Origin: Pseudomonadota bacterium
Lineage (GTDB): Bacteria; Pseudomonadota; Gammaproteobacteria; Enterobacterales; Succinivibrionaceae
Direction: 5' to 3'
NCBI GenBank assembly: GCA_023460615.1
Contig: JAEWPL010000273.1
Location: 1-17,856 of the forward strand
Length of the DNA stretch: 17,856 nt
Numbering within the stretch: position 1 is the first letter of the stretch; each line of letters starts with the position of its first letter. The translations under genes were made by a program, and so were the position numbers. Positions 1 to 7,568 of the stretch are shown in pieces. The notes under the pieces were generated by a model. The model saw only the letters and a list, made by a program, of their open reading frames with translations. It did not search any database and was not told the origin of the DNA.

Positions 1-228
1 GTAGATTTACTCATTGATAACAAGAAAGGTACTTGCTACATTTTTGAGTTTAAGTTTTACTCAAAAACTAATGCTCAAAAGCATCCAAATATCTTACAAG
101 AAAAAATTGCTGAGGCTACAGCTCAGATTAACAGCTATAAGACTGCAGTTGAATTTAAAGGCAAGATAGTATACAGCTACATTGTTATTTTTGAAGCTGC
201 AAACTTAGTACACTTTGAGCAATGCTGA
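1..228 (+). CDS. C-terminal end of a PD-(D/E)XK nuclease-like AAA-ATPase-family protein (5' truncated by window edge)
   Basis: The frame is open from base 1 and ends at TGA 226-228, giving the last 75 residues of a larger protein. The visible part reads VDLLID, then a beta strand YIFEFKFY, then a helix with QINSYK, then a strand with YSYIVIF. An Asp followed by a Glu-x-Lys strand and a downstream Gln-rich helix is the layout of the C-terminal PD-(D/E)XK-like domain of the 'AAA-ATPase-like / DUF1703' proteins, which are often multicopy in gut anaerobes. The family is assigned by pattern recognition; the ATPase half lies outside the window. The true substrate of these proteins is not known to me. 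The gene ends about 100 nt before proS on the same strand, and I see no clear hairpin terminator between them. Confidence 0.6.
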   Translation, partial: VDLLIDNKKGTCYIFEFKFYSKTNAQKHPNILQEKIAEATAQINSYKTAVEFKGKIVYSYIVIFEAANLVHFEQC

Positions 229-240
229 TTCTTATTACTC

Positions 241-255
241 CTAATTGACAATTAG
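241..255. promoter_or_regulatory. Perfect 15-bp dyad CTAATTGACAATTAG upstream of proS
   Basis: Two 7-nt arms, CTAATTG and CAATTAG, surround one central A. The loop is too small for a stable RNA hairpin, so a dimeric-regulator operator is the more natural reading. A TTGACA hexamer (245-250) lies inside it. No regulator gene is nearby, and in AT-rich DNA such a dyad can arise by chance. Confidence 0.3.
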
Positions 256-281
256 CCAATATATCTTGCGTGTGGTAAAAT
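253..281 (+). promoter_or_regulatory. Possible sigma-70 promoter of proS
   Basis: An extended -10 (TGG followed by TAAAAT at 276-281) lies 52 nt upstream of the proS start. The hexamer 17 nt further upstream (253-258, TAGCCA) is a weak -35. The better-looking TTGACA at 245-250 is 25 nt away, too far to pair with this -10. The proS ribosome binding site is AGGA at 322-325. Confidence 0.3.
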
Positions 282-332
282 TACTCAAATTTTTTTTGCT
301 TATAGCTATTATTTTTTCATTAGGACTTAGCA

Positions 333-2057
333 ATGCGTACAAGTCAATATTTAATTTCTACTTTAAAAGAAGATCCCAAAGAGGCTGCGGTTGAAAGCCA
401 TCGCCTTATGTTACGTGCAGGCATGATTAGACAAATTGCCTCAGGTGTTTACACATGGTTACCTACTGGTATGAGAGTTTTATCTAAAGTTACCAAGATT
501 GTTCGTGAAGAAATGGACAAAACTGGCGCTTTAGAAATCGCTATGCCAATGGTACAACCTGCTGAACTTTGGAAAGAATCAGGTCGTTACACCAAATACG
601 GTCCTGAGTTATGCCGTTTTAAGGATAGAAAGGAAAATGAATTTGCTTTAGGTCCTACCCACGAGGAAGTTGTAACAGATATTGCAAGAAGAGAGATCAA
701 GTCAGCAAGACAACTACCTTTGTGCTTATACCAAATTCAAAACAAATTCAGAGATGAAATTCGTCCTCGTTTTGGTGTTATGCGTGGTCGTGAATTCTTA
801 ATGAAGGATGCTTATTCTTTCCACATGGATAAAGCATCTTTAGAAAAGACTTACAACGATATGTACAACGCATACTCAAATGTATTTACTCGTATGGGTC
901 TTGAGTTCCGCCCTGTAGAAGCTGACACAGGCTCAATTGGAGGTAATCACTCTCACGAATTCCAAGCTTTAGCCGAAGCTGGTGAAGATACTATTGCATG
1001 GTCTGACGGTTCAAGTTATGCAGCTAACATTGAAATGGCTGAAGCTTTAGCACCAAACATTCAAAGAGAAGCACCTAAAGCTGATTACAGTGAAGTTGCT
1101 ACCCCAAATTGTCATACCGTTGATGAAGCAGCAAAGGCACTAGGCATTCCATCAGAACAAGTATTAAAGAGCTTAATCGTTCGTGGTCAAAAAGATGAAG
1201 ATGGTAAGTATCAGTTAGTAATGATCTGCTTACGTGGCAACCACGAATTAAATGAAGTTAAGGCTATTCACATTGATGGCATTAACGATCCATTAGAGAT
1301 GGCTACAGAAGAAGAGATCAACGAATTTGTAGGCGCTCATACTGGCTCTTTAGGTCCTGTAGGCTTTAAAGGTCGTATCCTTGTAGATAGAGCTGCCGAC
1401 AAGATGTCTAACTTTGCTTGTGGTGCTAACAAGACTGGTTACCACTTAATCAATGTAAATTGGGATAAAGATATTCAAAATTACGAAGTATTTGACTTAC
1501 GTAATGTTGAAGACGGTGATCCAAGCCCTGATGGTAAGGGTACCTTACACCTACGTAAAGGTATTGAGGTAGGTCAAGTATTTATGTTAGGCACTAAGTA
1601 TTCAGAAGCTATGAAAGCTACTGTAAAAGATGCTAACGGTAAAGACGTACCTATGATCATGGGTTGTTACGGTATCGGTGTAACTCGTGCTATTGCAGCC
1701 GTAATTGAGCAACACCACGACGATAGAGGTATCGTATGGCCTGAGAGCATCGCTCCATTTAAGGTTGCAATTGTAGCTATCAAACTTTCAAAGAGTGAAG
1801 CTGTAGCAAAAGAAGCTGAAAAGCTATACCAACAGCTGCAACAAGCTGGCGTAGATGTTTTATTTGACGACAGAGACGAAAGACCTGGTGTAATGTTTGC
1901 GGATATGGAGCTTATCGGTATTCCACATATCATTACTATCGGTGAAAAGAGTCTAAACGACGGCTTTATTGAATACAAGCTAAGAAAGACTGGCGTTAAA
2001 GAGAACATTAGCGTAGACAATGCTCTTGAGACTATTCTTTCAAAATTAGAGAAGTAA
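333..2057 (+). CDS. proS: Prolyl-tRNA synthetase (bacterial type, with editing insertion)
   Basis: Charges tRNA-Pro with proline in the cytoplasm. The 574 residues match the length of the E. coli-type enzyme. The N-terminus (MRTSQYLISTLKEDP, then SHRLMLRAGMIRQIASGVY) is characteristic. Class II motif 2 lies near residues 133-164 (YQIQNKFRDEIRPRFGVMRG). A long insertion at about 225-405 is the YbaK-like domain that hydrolyses mischarged Ala-tRNA-Pro. Motif 3 is GCYGIGVTR at 444-452, and the C-terminal anticodon-binding domain runs from about 475 to the end. ATG 333 is preceded by AGGA with an 8-nt gap. A small ORF begins one base after the stop, suggesting co-transcription. All motifs I looked for are present, so the enzyme looks functional. 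Confidence 0.97.
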   Translation: MRTSQYLISTLKEDPKEAAVESHRLMLRAGMIRQIASGVYTWLPTGMRVLSKVTKIVREEMDKTGALEIAMPMVQPAELWKESGRYTKYGPELCRFKDRKENEFALGPTHEEVVTDIARREIKSARQLPLCLYQIQNKFRDEIRPRFGVMRGREFLMKDAYSFHMDKASLEKTYNDMYNAYSNVFTRMGLEFRPVEADTGSIGGNHSHEFQALAEAGEDTIAWSDGSSYAANIEMAEALAPNIQREAPKADYSEVATPNCHTVDEAAKALGIPSEQVLKSLIVRGQKDEDGKYQLVMICLRGNHELNEVKAIHIDGINDPLEMATEEEINEFVGAHTGSLGPVGFKGRILVDRAADKMSNFACGANKTGYHLINVNWDKDIQNYEVFDLRNVEDGDPSPDGKGTLHLRKGIEVGQVFMLGTKYSEAMKATVKDANGKDVPMIMGCYGIGVTRAIAAVIEQHHDDRGIVWPESIAPFKVAIVAIKLSKSEAVAKEAEKLYQQLQQAGVDVLFDDRDERPGVMFADMELIGIPHIITIGEKSLNDGFIEYKLRKTGVKENISVDNALETILSKLEK

Positions 2058-2058
2058 T

Positions 2059-2328
2059 ATGAGTAGCAGCGTAAGTTCCCTTGTAGAACAATGTCATAAA
2101 ACTGCAAATTTGGCAAAAGATGGCTGTCCTGCAGCCACTTACGCTGCTCTAACCCCTCTTTTAGAAAAAATTGTTGAAAAAGCAACTGAGAATAACAACA
2201 CCGACTTTATTCTCAATATCAACAGCATCATTAAAGAAATCTTAAATGCTCAAGCAAAAGACGATTTAATTAGAATCGCTGACTTTTTAGATTTTGAGAT
2301 GGTGTATCTACTCAAAACTTACCACTAA
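2059..2328 (+). CDS. Small helical protein of unknown function, coupled to proS
   Basis: An 89-residue ORF starts one base after the proS stop codon, with a purine-rich AGAGAAG inside the end of proS as likely ribosome binding site, so translation is probably coupled to proS. I do not recognise the family. The sequence is mostly helix-forming, without signal peptide or membrane segment. It has two early cysteines (CHKTANLAKDGC) and a C-terminal amphipathic stretch, DDLIRIADFLDFEMVYLL. The charged, regularly spaced composition argues for a real small cytosolic protein. Its last 4 bases overlap the 3' end of the convergent ATPase pseudogene, so its original C-terminus could have been altered when that gene arrived (inference). 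Confidence 0.6.
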   Translation: MSSSVSSLVEQCHKTANLAKDGCPAATYAALTPLLEKIVEKATENNNTDFILNINSIIKEILNAQAKDDLIRIADFLDFEMVYLLKTYH

Positions 2329-3762
2329 GCAAACAAATCTTTTGCTGTCACACAAGATTGTATAGTGCCAGAGTACATATTGTCTGTTAGACCATAGGTA
2401 GTAATAATGGTCTTTTGAACGGCATACTTAGTATTAGTTGCTGTATAAAGATCACTTATTTTTTTTCATAAACTCTCATCAACCGCTTGCGTCACGGTAA
2501 AGTTATCAGCGCAAAACTTCATTTCACAAAGATTTATCACCTGATCTTTTCTTACAATAAGCAAATCAATTTGTGAACCCTTAAGCCCTTTATTTGGATC
2601 AGCCTTGCAAGACCAGGCACATACGTCAGTTAGCACTCCTGAAATTCCAAGTTTTTTCTTAATTGCATCAATGTGTTGTAAACACGCGCGCTCAAAAGCA
2701 AGACCACGCCAAGCATTTAAAGTAGGAGAACTATGTTGATTCTCCCAAAAGTGTTCATCGGTTTGCGTATGCTCCATGAACTTAAAATAGAACAGAGTAA
2801 AATTATCAATTAGTTGATATACAGCTCCTCTATTCTTTTTTTCAAACTCATGAAACTTTCTTACAAATCCACAGGCTTCTAAATCAGATAATTTCTTTGA
2901 TAACACTCCTGACTGCTTTAACTTCAAAGCAGAGCAAAGTTCTTCTCTTGTAAGTCCAGCCTTTTTTCTACCAAACGCATTGATAATCTCAATGTACTTT
3001 TCAGGATTATTAAATAGTGCTCTGTACAAATACTCAAACTCATCTTTTAAAGGAGCATCTTCTTTAAAAAAAATTCTATCGATATTCTGTGGCAAACTTA
3101 AACTTCTATCAAGTAAGGTCCAGTAATATGGAACGCCTCCCATGATCATATAGCATTCAAGAATTTGATAATCATTCATGGCTATATGATTTGCTTCCAC
3201 GAATTCTTTACATTCACTTAAATTGAAAGCTTTTAAATGGATCCTATCGGTTATTCTGTTGTATAGACCGCCTTTATTGTGAATGATGTTATCTAACATC
3301 CAAGAAGTAGCTGAAGCACAGACAATCAGCATGATATCTTTGCGAGCAGAGGCACATCCATTCCAAAAATACTCAAGAGCTGTAACCAATCCTGACTTTT
3401 GAGTATCCATCCAAGACACTTCATCAATAAAGACTACTTTTTTGCCTTTTGGTAAAGTTAAAAGGTATTCTTCTAATAAAGAAAAAGCATCAAGCCAATT
3501 AGTTGGATAAACAAAATTACCCTTTATTACTTTAGCAAAGCCTGACTTTGCTAAAGTATTACAAAAAGCTTTAATTTGATCTGATCTTGAGGCTTTAAAA
3601 AGTCCCGTATGAAAAAAAGGAAAATCGATGATTAAAGCATTGGGTTACTAAGGTAGTTTTTCCTATATGTAAACGCCCATCTACCGCTACAAAGGAGGAA
3701 TTCTCTGATTTATATGCGATTTGAAGTCTATTGAGTTCTTTTTGTCTATCAAAAATCATCAT
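2325..3762 (-). pseudogene. Disrupted AAA ATPase with C-terminal DUF234/nuclease-like domain
   Basis: Read with two repairs, this is a complete gene of about 478 codons, a usual length for the ATPase_2/DUF234 'ATP-binding protein' family. It begins at ATG 3762 (MMIFDRQKEL). A Walker A (GRLHIGKTTL) follows, and a Walker B-like KKVVFIDEVSWMD lies around 3420. A winged-helix-like middle comes next, then a C-terminal EMKF motif and an end reading TIITTYGL...AKDLFA with stop TAG at 2327-2325. Lesion 1: one extra base between 3596 and 3647. The best candidates are CCC at 3644-3642 or the T7 run at 3618-3612. Without a shift the first frame stops at 3597-3595. Lesion 2: an in-frame TGA at 2468-2466, most simply a mutated Arg codon, because the same frame continues with family-like sequence for 46 codons. 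The open stretch 2466-3419 is therefore a fragment, not a gene with its own start. A sequencing error could explain the frameshift but less easily the TGA. Confidence 0.85.
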
Positions 3763-3770
3763 AAAACCTG

Positions 3771-3820
3771 AAATTATTTTTAGCTATATCTCTCTAATTT
3801 TAGGACTTATAGCTAAAAAT
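3771..3820. repeat. 50-nt palindromic repeat, copy 1
   Basis: A perfect 13-bp inverted repeat (ATTTTTAGCTATA at 3776-3788, TATAGCTAAAAAT at 3808-3820) encloses a 19-nt loop containing TTTTAGGACTT. It sits 9 nt upstream of the pseudogene start. An A-tract on one side and a T-tract on the other would let it act as a bidirectional terminator, but a second near-identical copy at 4006-4055 shows it is a repeated element. Confidence 0.75.
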
Positions 3821-4005
3821 CACAAAGTAATAAGTCATACTTTATAGATAACCTTTCAAAAGCTTAGCTTTAGACTGTTCTTTAAGTTTGCGCTTTCTAT
3901 ATAAGCTCTCATGTATTTAGCACCTAAGATTATAGAAAATAGCTTATATATGCCTTAAAACACTTGTTTTATTTTTATTTGAGGTACTGTGCAAGACTTT
4001 ATAAA
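3821..4005. other. Gene-free spacer between the two repeat copies, with a 10-bp inverted repeat
   Basis: No coding frame of useful length is present on either strand. A perfect 10-bp inverted repeat TATATAAGCT (3898-3907) / AGCTTATATA (3941-3950) encloses 33 nt. The minus-strand reading of 3924-3943 (AGCTATTTTCTATAATCTTAGG on that strand, shown here in part) loosely resembles the 50-nt repeat. This could be a decayed, inverted third copy. Confidence 0.4.
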
Positions 4006-4055
4006 AAATTATTTTTCGCTATATCTATTAAAATTTTGAACTTATAGCTAAAAAT
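4006..4055. repeat. 50-nt palindromic repeat, copy 2
   Basis: It has the same length and orientation as the copy at 3771-3820. The first 11 and last 15 bases are identical and most differences lie in the loop. The arms are ATTTTTCGCTATA (4011-4023) and TATAGCTAAAAAT (4043-4055), complementary at 12 of 13 positions. Conservation of the arms against a drifting loop suggests that the hairpin itself matters. Confidence 0.75.
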
Positions 4056-4073
4056 AAATGAAAGAGAAAAAGA

Positions 4074-4122
4074 TTTAAAGCTCTAGCAAGGAGGATAAGG
4101 GGTAGGGGGCTAGAGCTTTAAA
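4074..4122 (-). terminator. Terminator of the flgFGHI transcript
   Basis: A perfect 14-bp inverted repeat (TTTAAAGCTCTAGC at 4074-4087, GCTAGAGCTTTAAA at 4109-4122) begins 5 nt after the flgI stop. Read on the minus strand it is followed by a T-rich run, TCTTTTTCTCTTTC. The 21-nt loop is unusually G-rich on the plus strand and C-rich in the transcript. It marks the end of the flagellar operon; no flgJ follows. Confidence 0.8.
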
Positions 4123-4127
4123 ATTGG

Positions 4128-5243
4128 TTAGATGATTTCTAGTTTGCCATCGATGGCGCCAGCTTTATCTAAAGCTTCTAAAACTGACATTAAATCACCT
4201 GGAGCTAAACCTACTTGGTTAATTGCTCTTACTAAATCGTCTAAGGTAGCACCTGTATCTAGTTTAAACATGTTGCCTTTTTTCTCATTTACATTGATAG
4301 CACTATCAGGTACTACAGTAGTTTGACCTTGAGAGAAACTGTTAGGCTGTGAAACTCTTGGATCTTCAGTTACTGTAACAGTAAGACCACCATGAGTTAC
4401 AGCTACAGGTTTTAATTTAACATTGCTGCCAATTACAATAGTGCCAGTACGAGAATTTACTACGATACGAGCTGAATTCTCACCTTGCTCAATTTCAATA
4501 TTCTCAAGCAAAGATAGATAAGCTACTCTCTTTGAAGGATCACGTGGTGCACTTACTCTAATAGAAGCTGAATCCTCAGCAACAGCTGTGCCATCACCGT
4601 AAACTTCATTTACAGCATCTACTACATTCTTTGCGGTTGTAAAGTCTGCTCTATTTAAGTTAAATACAAATGAATCTGTTTGAGAGAAATTGTCTAATAC
4701 TTCTCTTTCAACAATGGCACCGTTAGCAATTCTACCTACGGTTGGAGTATTAACTACTACTTTAGAGCCATCAGCACCTTCAACACCTAAACCACCTACA
4801 ACTAATGAGCCTTGAGCAATAGCATATACATTACCATCCACACCACGTAACATGGTTTGTAGTAAGGTACCACCACGTAAGGAGGAAGCTTCACCAATGG
4901 CGGATACTGTAACGTCAATAGTTTGACCTACTTTTGAAAAAGGAGGCAAGGTTGCATGAATGGCAACTGGAGCTACATCTTTAATCTTTAAGCTTGTAGA
5001 TTCATCAATCTTAATACCAAAATTATTAAGCATAGATCTAAAGCTTTGCTCCGTAAATTTAGAGTTCTTCTCACCAGTTCCAGCAAGGCCTACGACCAAA
5101 CCATAACCTAAAAGTTGGTTTTCACGAATGCCTTGAATGGAAGCGATATCTTTAAGTCTTGCTGCTTGCACATTAGTGATAGACATTGAGCAGAGCACAC
5201 AGACGCTTAGCACAATGGCTTTAATAAACTTTTTAATATACAT
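4128..5243 (-). CDS. flgI: Flagellar P-ring protein FlgI
   Basis: Forms the periplasmic P ring around the distal rod, embedded in the peptidoglycan layer. At 371 residues it has the usual length. Residues 1-27 are a Sec signal peptide (MYIKKFIKAIVLSVCVLCSM, ending VQAA). The mature start ARLKDIASIQGIRENQLLGYGLVVGLAGTGE is typical of the family. The C-terminus LDDLVRAINQVGLAPGDLMSVLEALDKAGAI is also diagnostic (given as a family signature at residues 334-365). The start has AGGAG about 8 nt upstream. It is the last gene of the flgF-G-H-I set, 18 nt after flgH, and is followed directly by a strong hairpin terminator. In many gammaproteobacteria flgJ would come next, but it does not here. Confidence 0.96.
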   Translation of the reverse strand: MYIKKFIKAIVLSVCVLCSMSITNVQAARLKDIASIQGIRENQLLGYGLVVGLAGTGEKNSKFTEQSFRSMLNNFGIKIDESTSLKIKDVAPVAIHATLPPFSKVGQTIDVTVSAIGEASSLRGGTLLQTMLRGVDGNVYAIAQGSLVVGGLGVEGADGSKVVVNTPTVGRIANGAIVEREVLDNFSQTDSFVFNLNRADFTTAKNVVDAVNEVYGDGTAVAEDSASIRVSAPRDPSKRVAYLSLLENIEIEQGENSARIVVNSRTGTIVIGSNVKLKPVAVTHGGLTVTVTEDPRVSQPNSFSQGQTTVVPDSAINVNEKKGNMFKLDTGATLDDLVRAINQVGLAPGDLMSVLEALDKAGAIDGKLEII

Positions 5244-5261
5244 AGCAACGCTCCTAAACTT

Positions 5262-5951
5262 TTAGAAGAAGATATTAAATGCACTGTTGAATAAACGGGA
5301 TAAGAAACCGCGCTCTTGAGTATCAGCAAAATCACCTGTACCACCATATTGAATTCTTGCATTGGCAATACGTTGAGAGGACACTGTATTGTCAGAACTA
5401 ATATCAGATGGTCTGATTAAACCTGATACACGCACATACTCATTTCCGTTGTTAAGCATTAACCACTTCTCACCTTGTACTTGAAGGTTTCCGTTTGAGT
5501 AAACCTTAACTACACTAACAGAAATTTGACCTTTTAAGCTATTAGATTGATCAGCTTTAGCTTTACCTGAAAAATCATTTGAGTTACTTGAACTTAAAGT
5601 TGGTGTCAAATCTTTGTAATGCACTTTCTTACTTGCAAGAGTTATGCCACCGTAGTTATTTTTACCTTCTTTCTCAAGGTTAGTATTTGCATTCTTTGAA
5701 GCTTTGGTGGATTCCTCTAGAATTACTGAAATAATATCACCAACTTTATGAGCTGAAGTATCAGAGTAAATACCATTATTCAAAGTATAAGCGTTATAAA
5801 TACCACCAGTTGGAACTGCTTGAGTATACTCCTCCTCTGGTAGAGCAGGAGCAAAATTAGGATCATCAGGCTTTGGTGAGAATGTATCTAAAGCACAACC
5901 TTGTAACCAAATAACCTGAGCTAATGCTAATGATAAAACAACCTTTTTCAT
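5262..5951 (-). CDS. flgH: Flagellar L-ring lipoprotein FlgH
   Basis: Builds the outer-membrane L ring that, with the P ring, lets the rod pass through the envelope. It has 229 residues. A lipoprotein signal peptide ends in a lipobox LQGC, so Cys19 would be lipidated. The family core follows: a strand-rich region with GDIISVILEESTKASK (about 72-87) and the conserved NLQVQGEKWLMLNNGNEYVRVSGLIRPSDI block near residues 155-184. The C-terminus GFLSRLFNSAFNIFF ends in the usual aromatic residue. The gap to flgG is 20 nt. The stretch before the start (GGGGGTAGGGAT) is G-rich rather than a classical AGGAG, so translation may depend on coupling with flgG. Confidence 0.96.
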   Translation of the reverse strand: MKKVVLSLALAQVIWLQGCALDTFSPKPDDPNFAPALPEEEYTQAVPTGGIYNAYTLNNGIYSDTSAHKVGDIISVILEESTKASKNANTNLEKEGKNNYGGITLASKKVHYKDLTPTLSSSNSNDFSGKAKADQSNSLKGQISVSVVKVYSNGNLQVQGEKWLMLNNGNEYVRVSGLIRPSDISSDNTVSSQRIANARIQYGGTGDFADTQERGFLSRLFNSAFNIFF

Positions 5952-5971
5952 ATCCCTACCCCCACTTTAAC

Positions 5972-6760
5972 TTAGACTGACTGAATCAATGAACCCATCA
6001 TTGAATCTACAGTAGTTAATACTTTTGAATTCATTTCGTAAACACGCTGCGCTTGAATTAAGTTTACTAACTCCTCTGTTACTTTTACGTTTGAGGTTTC
6101 AAGCATACACTGACGAATTACACCCATACCGTCTTCACCACCGATACCTTGAATAGGTGCTCCAGAGGCTGAAGTTTCTAAGTACAAGTTGTCACCTATA
6201 GACTCAAGACCAGTTGGGTTAATAAAGTCAGTGACAGTAATTTGACCTAATTCTTGAGAGGTAGTACCGTTAGCTAAAACAACTGATACTTGACCATCGC
6301 GACCTACAGTCATAGAGGTTGCATTCTCAGGAATTTGAATTTGTGGTAATAATGGATAACCTTCACCTGAGGTTACAATAGTACCTTCCTCATTCTTAGT
6401 AAACTGACCATTACGAGTATAGGCTGTGGTACCATCAGGTAATTCAATCTCAAAGAAACCTCTACCTTGAATCATTAAGTCAAAGGAGTTATCTGTAGTT
6501 TCTACATCACCTTGAGAATGTTGTCTTTGGGTGGCTACTACTTTAGCACCAGAACCAATCATTAAACCTTCAGGTAAATAGCTGTCAGCTGATGATCTGC
6601 CACCAGGTTGATTGATCTTTTGGTATAAAAGATCTTCAAAAATTGCTCTGCCACGCTTAAAACCTACAGTTGAGGCGTTAGCAAGGTTGTTAGATGTTAC
6701 AGAGATATTTGTCTGCTGTGCATCAAGTCCTGTCTTACTTATCCATAATGCGGGGATCAT
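5972..6760 (-). CDS. flgG: Flagellar distal-rod protein FlgG
   Basis: Forms the distal rod of the flagellar drive shaft. It is 262 residues, close to the usual 260. The N-terminal rod motif SNNLANASTVGFKRGRAIFEDLLYQ is present at about 24-48, preceded by LWISKTGLDAQQTN. The C-terminal heptad region LVNLIQAQRVYEMNSKVLTTVDSM (about 232-255) is the coiled coil shared by axial proteins. The SNV motif is preceded by an uncommon Cys (RQCMLETSNV). A canonical AAGGAG lies 7 nt before ATG. The gene starts 13 nt after flgF and is co-transcribed with it. Confidence 0.97.
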   Translation of the reverse strand: MIPALWISKTGLDAQQTNISVTSNNLANASTVGFKRGRAIFEDLLYQKINQPGGRSSADSYLPEGLMIGSGAKVVATQRQHSQGDVETTDNSFDLMIQGRGFFEIELPDGTTAYTRNGQFTKNEEGTIVTSGEGYPLLPQIQIPENATSMTVGRDGQVSVVLANGTTSQELGQITVTDFINPTGLESIGDNLYLETSASGAPIQGIGGEDGMGVIRQCMLETSNVKVTEELVNLIQAQRVYEMNSKVLTTVDSMMGSLIQSV

Positions 6761-6773
6761 ATGTTACTCCTTG

Positions 6774-7523
6774 CTAGTTGTAGCTTAATAAAGTATTTTG
6801 TCTTTCATCCATTTGATTAGCAGTTTCCATCATTTTTACTTGAGTGTCATACTGCCTTTGAATACGAATTAAGTTAGTTAATTCCTCAACTGGATTTACA
6901 TTAGATGACTCAAGCATACCTTGACTTACTTGAACTGAATTGTCTTGATCTAAAGCAGAGCCATCAATGTTTCTAAATAAACCGTCATAACCTTTTTCAA
7001 TCTTGGTGTAATCCTCAGGTTTAACAAGCTTAATTCTTGCAAACTCCTCAATTACGTTAGCATCGCCACCTTGTGGTCTGCCAGAAATTACACCATCTTT
7101 GCTGATGATAAGATCTTCAATTTGAGGTGGTAAGACGATAGGTTCACCACCATCTGACAATACAGGTAAACCAGTAGTAGTCTTTAAAGTACCATCTACA
7201 TCGATTTGTAAATTACCAAATCTAGTATAAGCCTCATTGCCTTCTTTATCATTTACAGCTATAAAACCGTCACCTTTAACTGCAATATCTAAATTGCTAC
7301 CAGTAGTCTCAATAGCACCACCGTCAAAGTTGTAACCAGGACGCTCGGTCATAGCAAAAGCTCTAGTTGGATATGCATTGGCAAACACTGACATTGCTCT
7401 AGTGTTTTCAAAGTCTGCCTTAAAGCCTGTGGTGTTAGCATTTGCTAAATTGTTGCTACGTACACTAATGCTATGGAAATTTTCCTTAGCACCTGACATT
7501 GCAACCCACAATAATTTATCCAT
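6774..7523 (-). CDS. flgF: Flagellar proximal-rod protein FlgF
   Basis: Rod component acting between the proximal rod and FlgG. It has 249 residues. The start MDKLLWVAMSGAKENFHSI followed by SNNLANANTTGFKADFE is typical of FlgF. The flagellar basal-body hook-like fold follows (GDGFIAV...AYTRFGNL near 84-107), and the C-terminal coil is NLIRIQRQYDTQVKMMETAN. GGAGG lies 7 nt upstream of the ATG. It is the first gene of the flgF-G-H-I transcript and lies about 35 nt downstream of the expected start from a sigma-54 promoter match. The usual upstream neighbour flgE is absent from here. Confidence 0.96.
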   Translation of the reverse strand: MDKLLWVAMSGAKENFHSISVRSNNLANANTTGFKADFENTRAMSVFANAYPTRAFAMTERPGYNFDGGAIETTGSNLDIAVKGDGFIAVNDKEGNEAYTRFGNLQIDVDGTLKTTTGLPVLSDGGEPIVLPPQIEDLIISKDGVISGRPQGGDANVIEEFARIKLVKPEDYTKIEKGYDGLFRNIDGSALDQDNSVQVSQGMLESSNVNPVEELTNLIRIQRQYDTQVKMMETANQMDERQNTLLSYN

Positions 7524-7568
7524 TTTATCCTCCGGAAAATTGACTTTTCCCTAATCTGAATAAATTAA

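Noticed and set aside
1667..2185. Minus-strand open frame of 172 codons over the end of proS
   Set aside because: It is the antisense shadow of a well-conserved proS reading frame, with Ser/Leu/Ile-rich low-quality composition and no recognisable domain.
2466..2468. TGA read as a recoded sense codon
   Set aside because: The other complete genes have no in-frame TGA, the upstream fragment uses TGA as its stop, and the same gene carries a frameshift, so decay is the simpler explanation.
2466..3419. Open frame of 317 codons on the minus strand as an independent ATPase gene
   Set aside because: Its only possible start is a GTG inside the Walker B region. Family-like sequence continues upstream (to ATG 3762 after one frameshift) and downstream (past TGA 2466 to TAG 2325), so it is the middle of a pseudogene.
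4132..4326. Plus-strand open frame of 64 codons inside flgI
   Set aside because: Antisense to the conserved FlgI C-terminus; no independent support.
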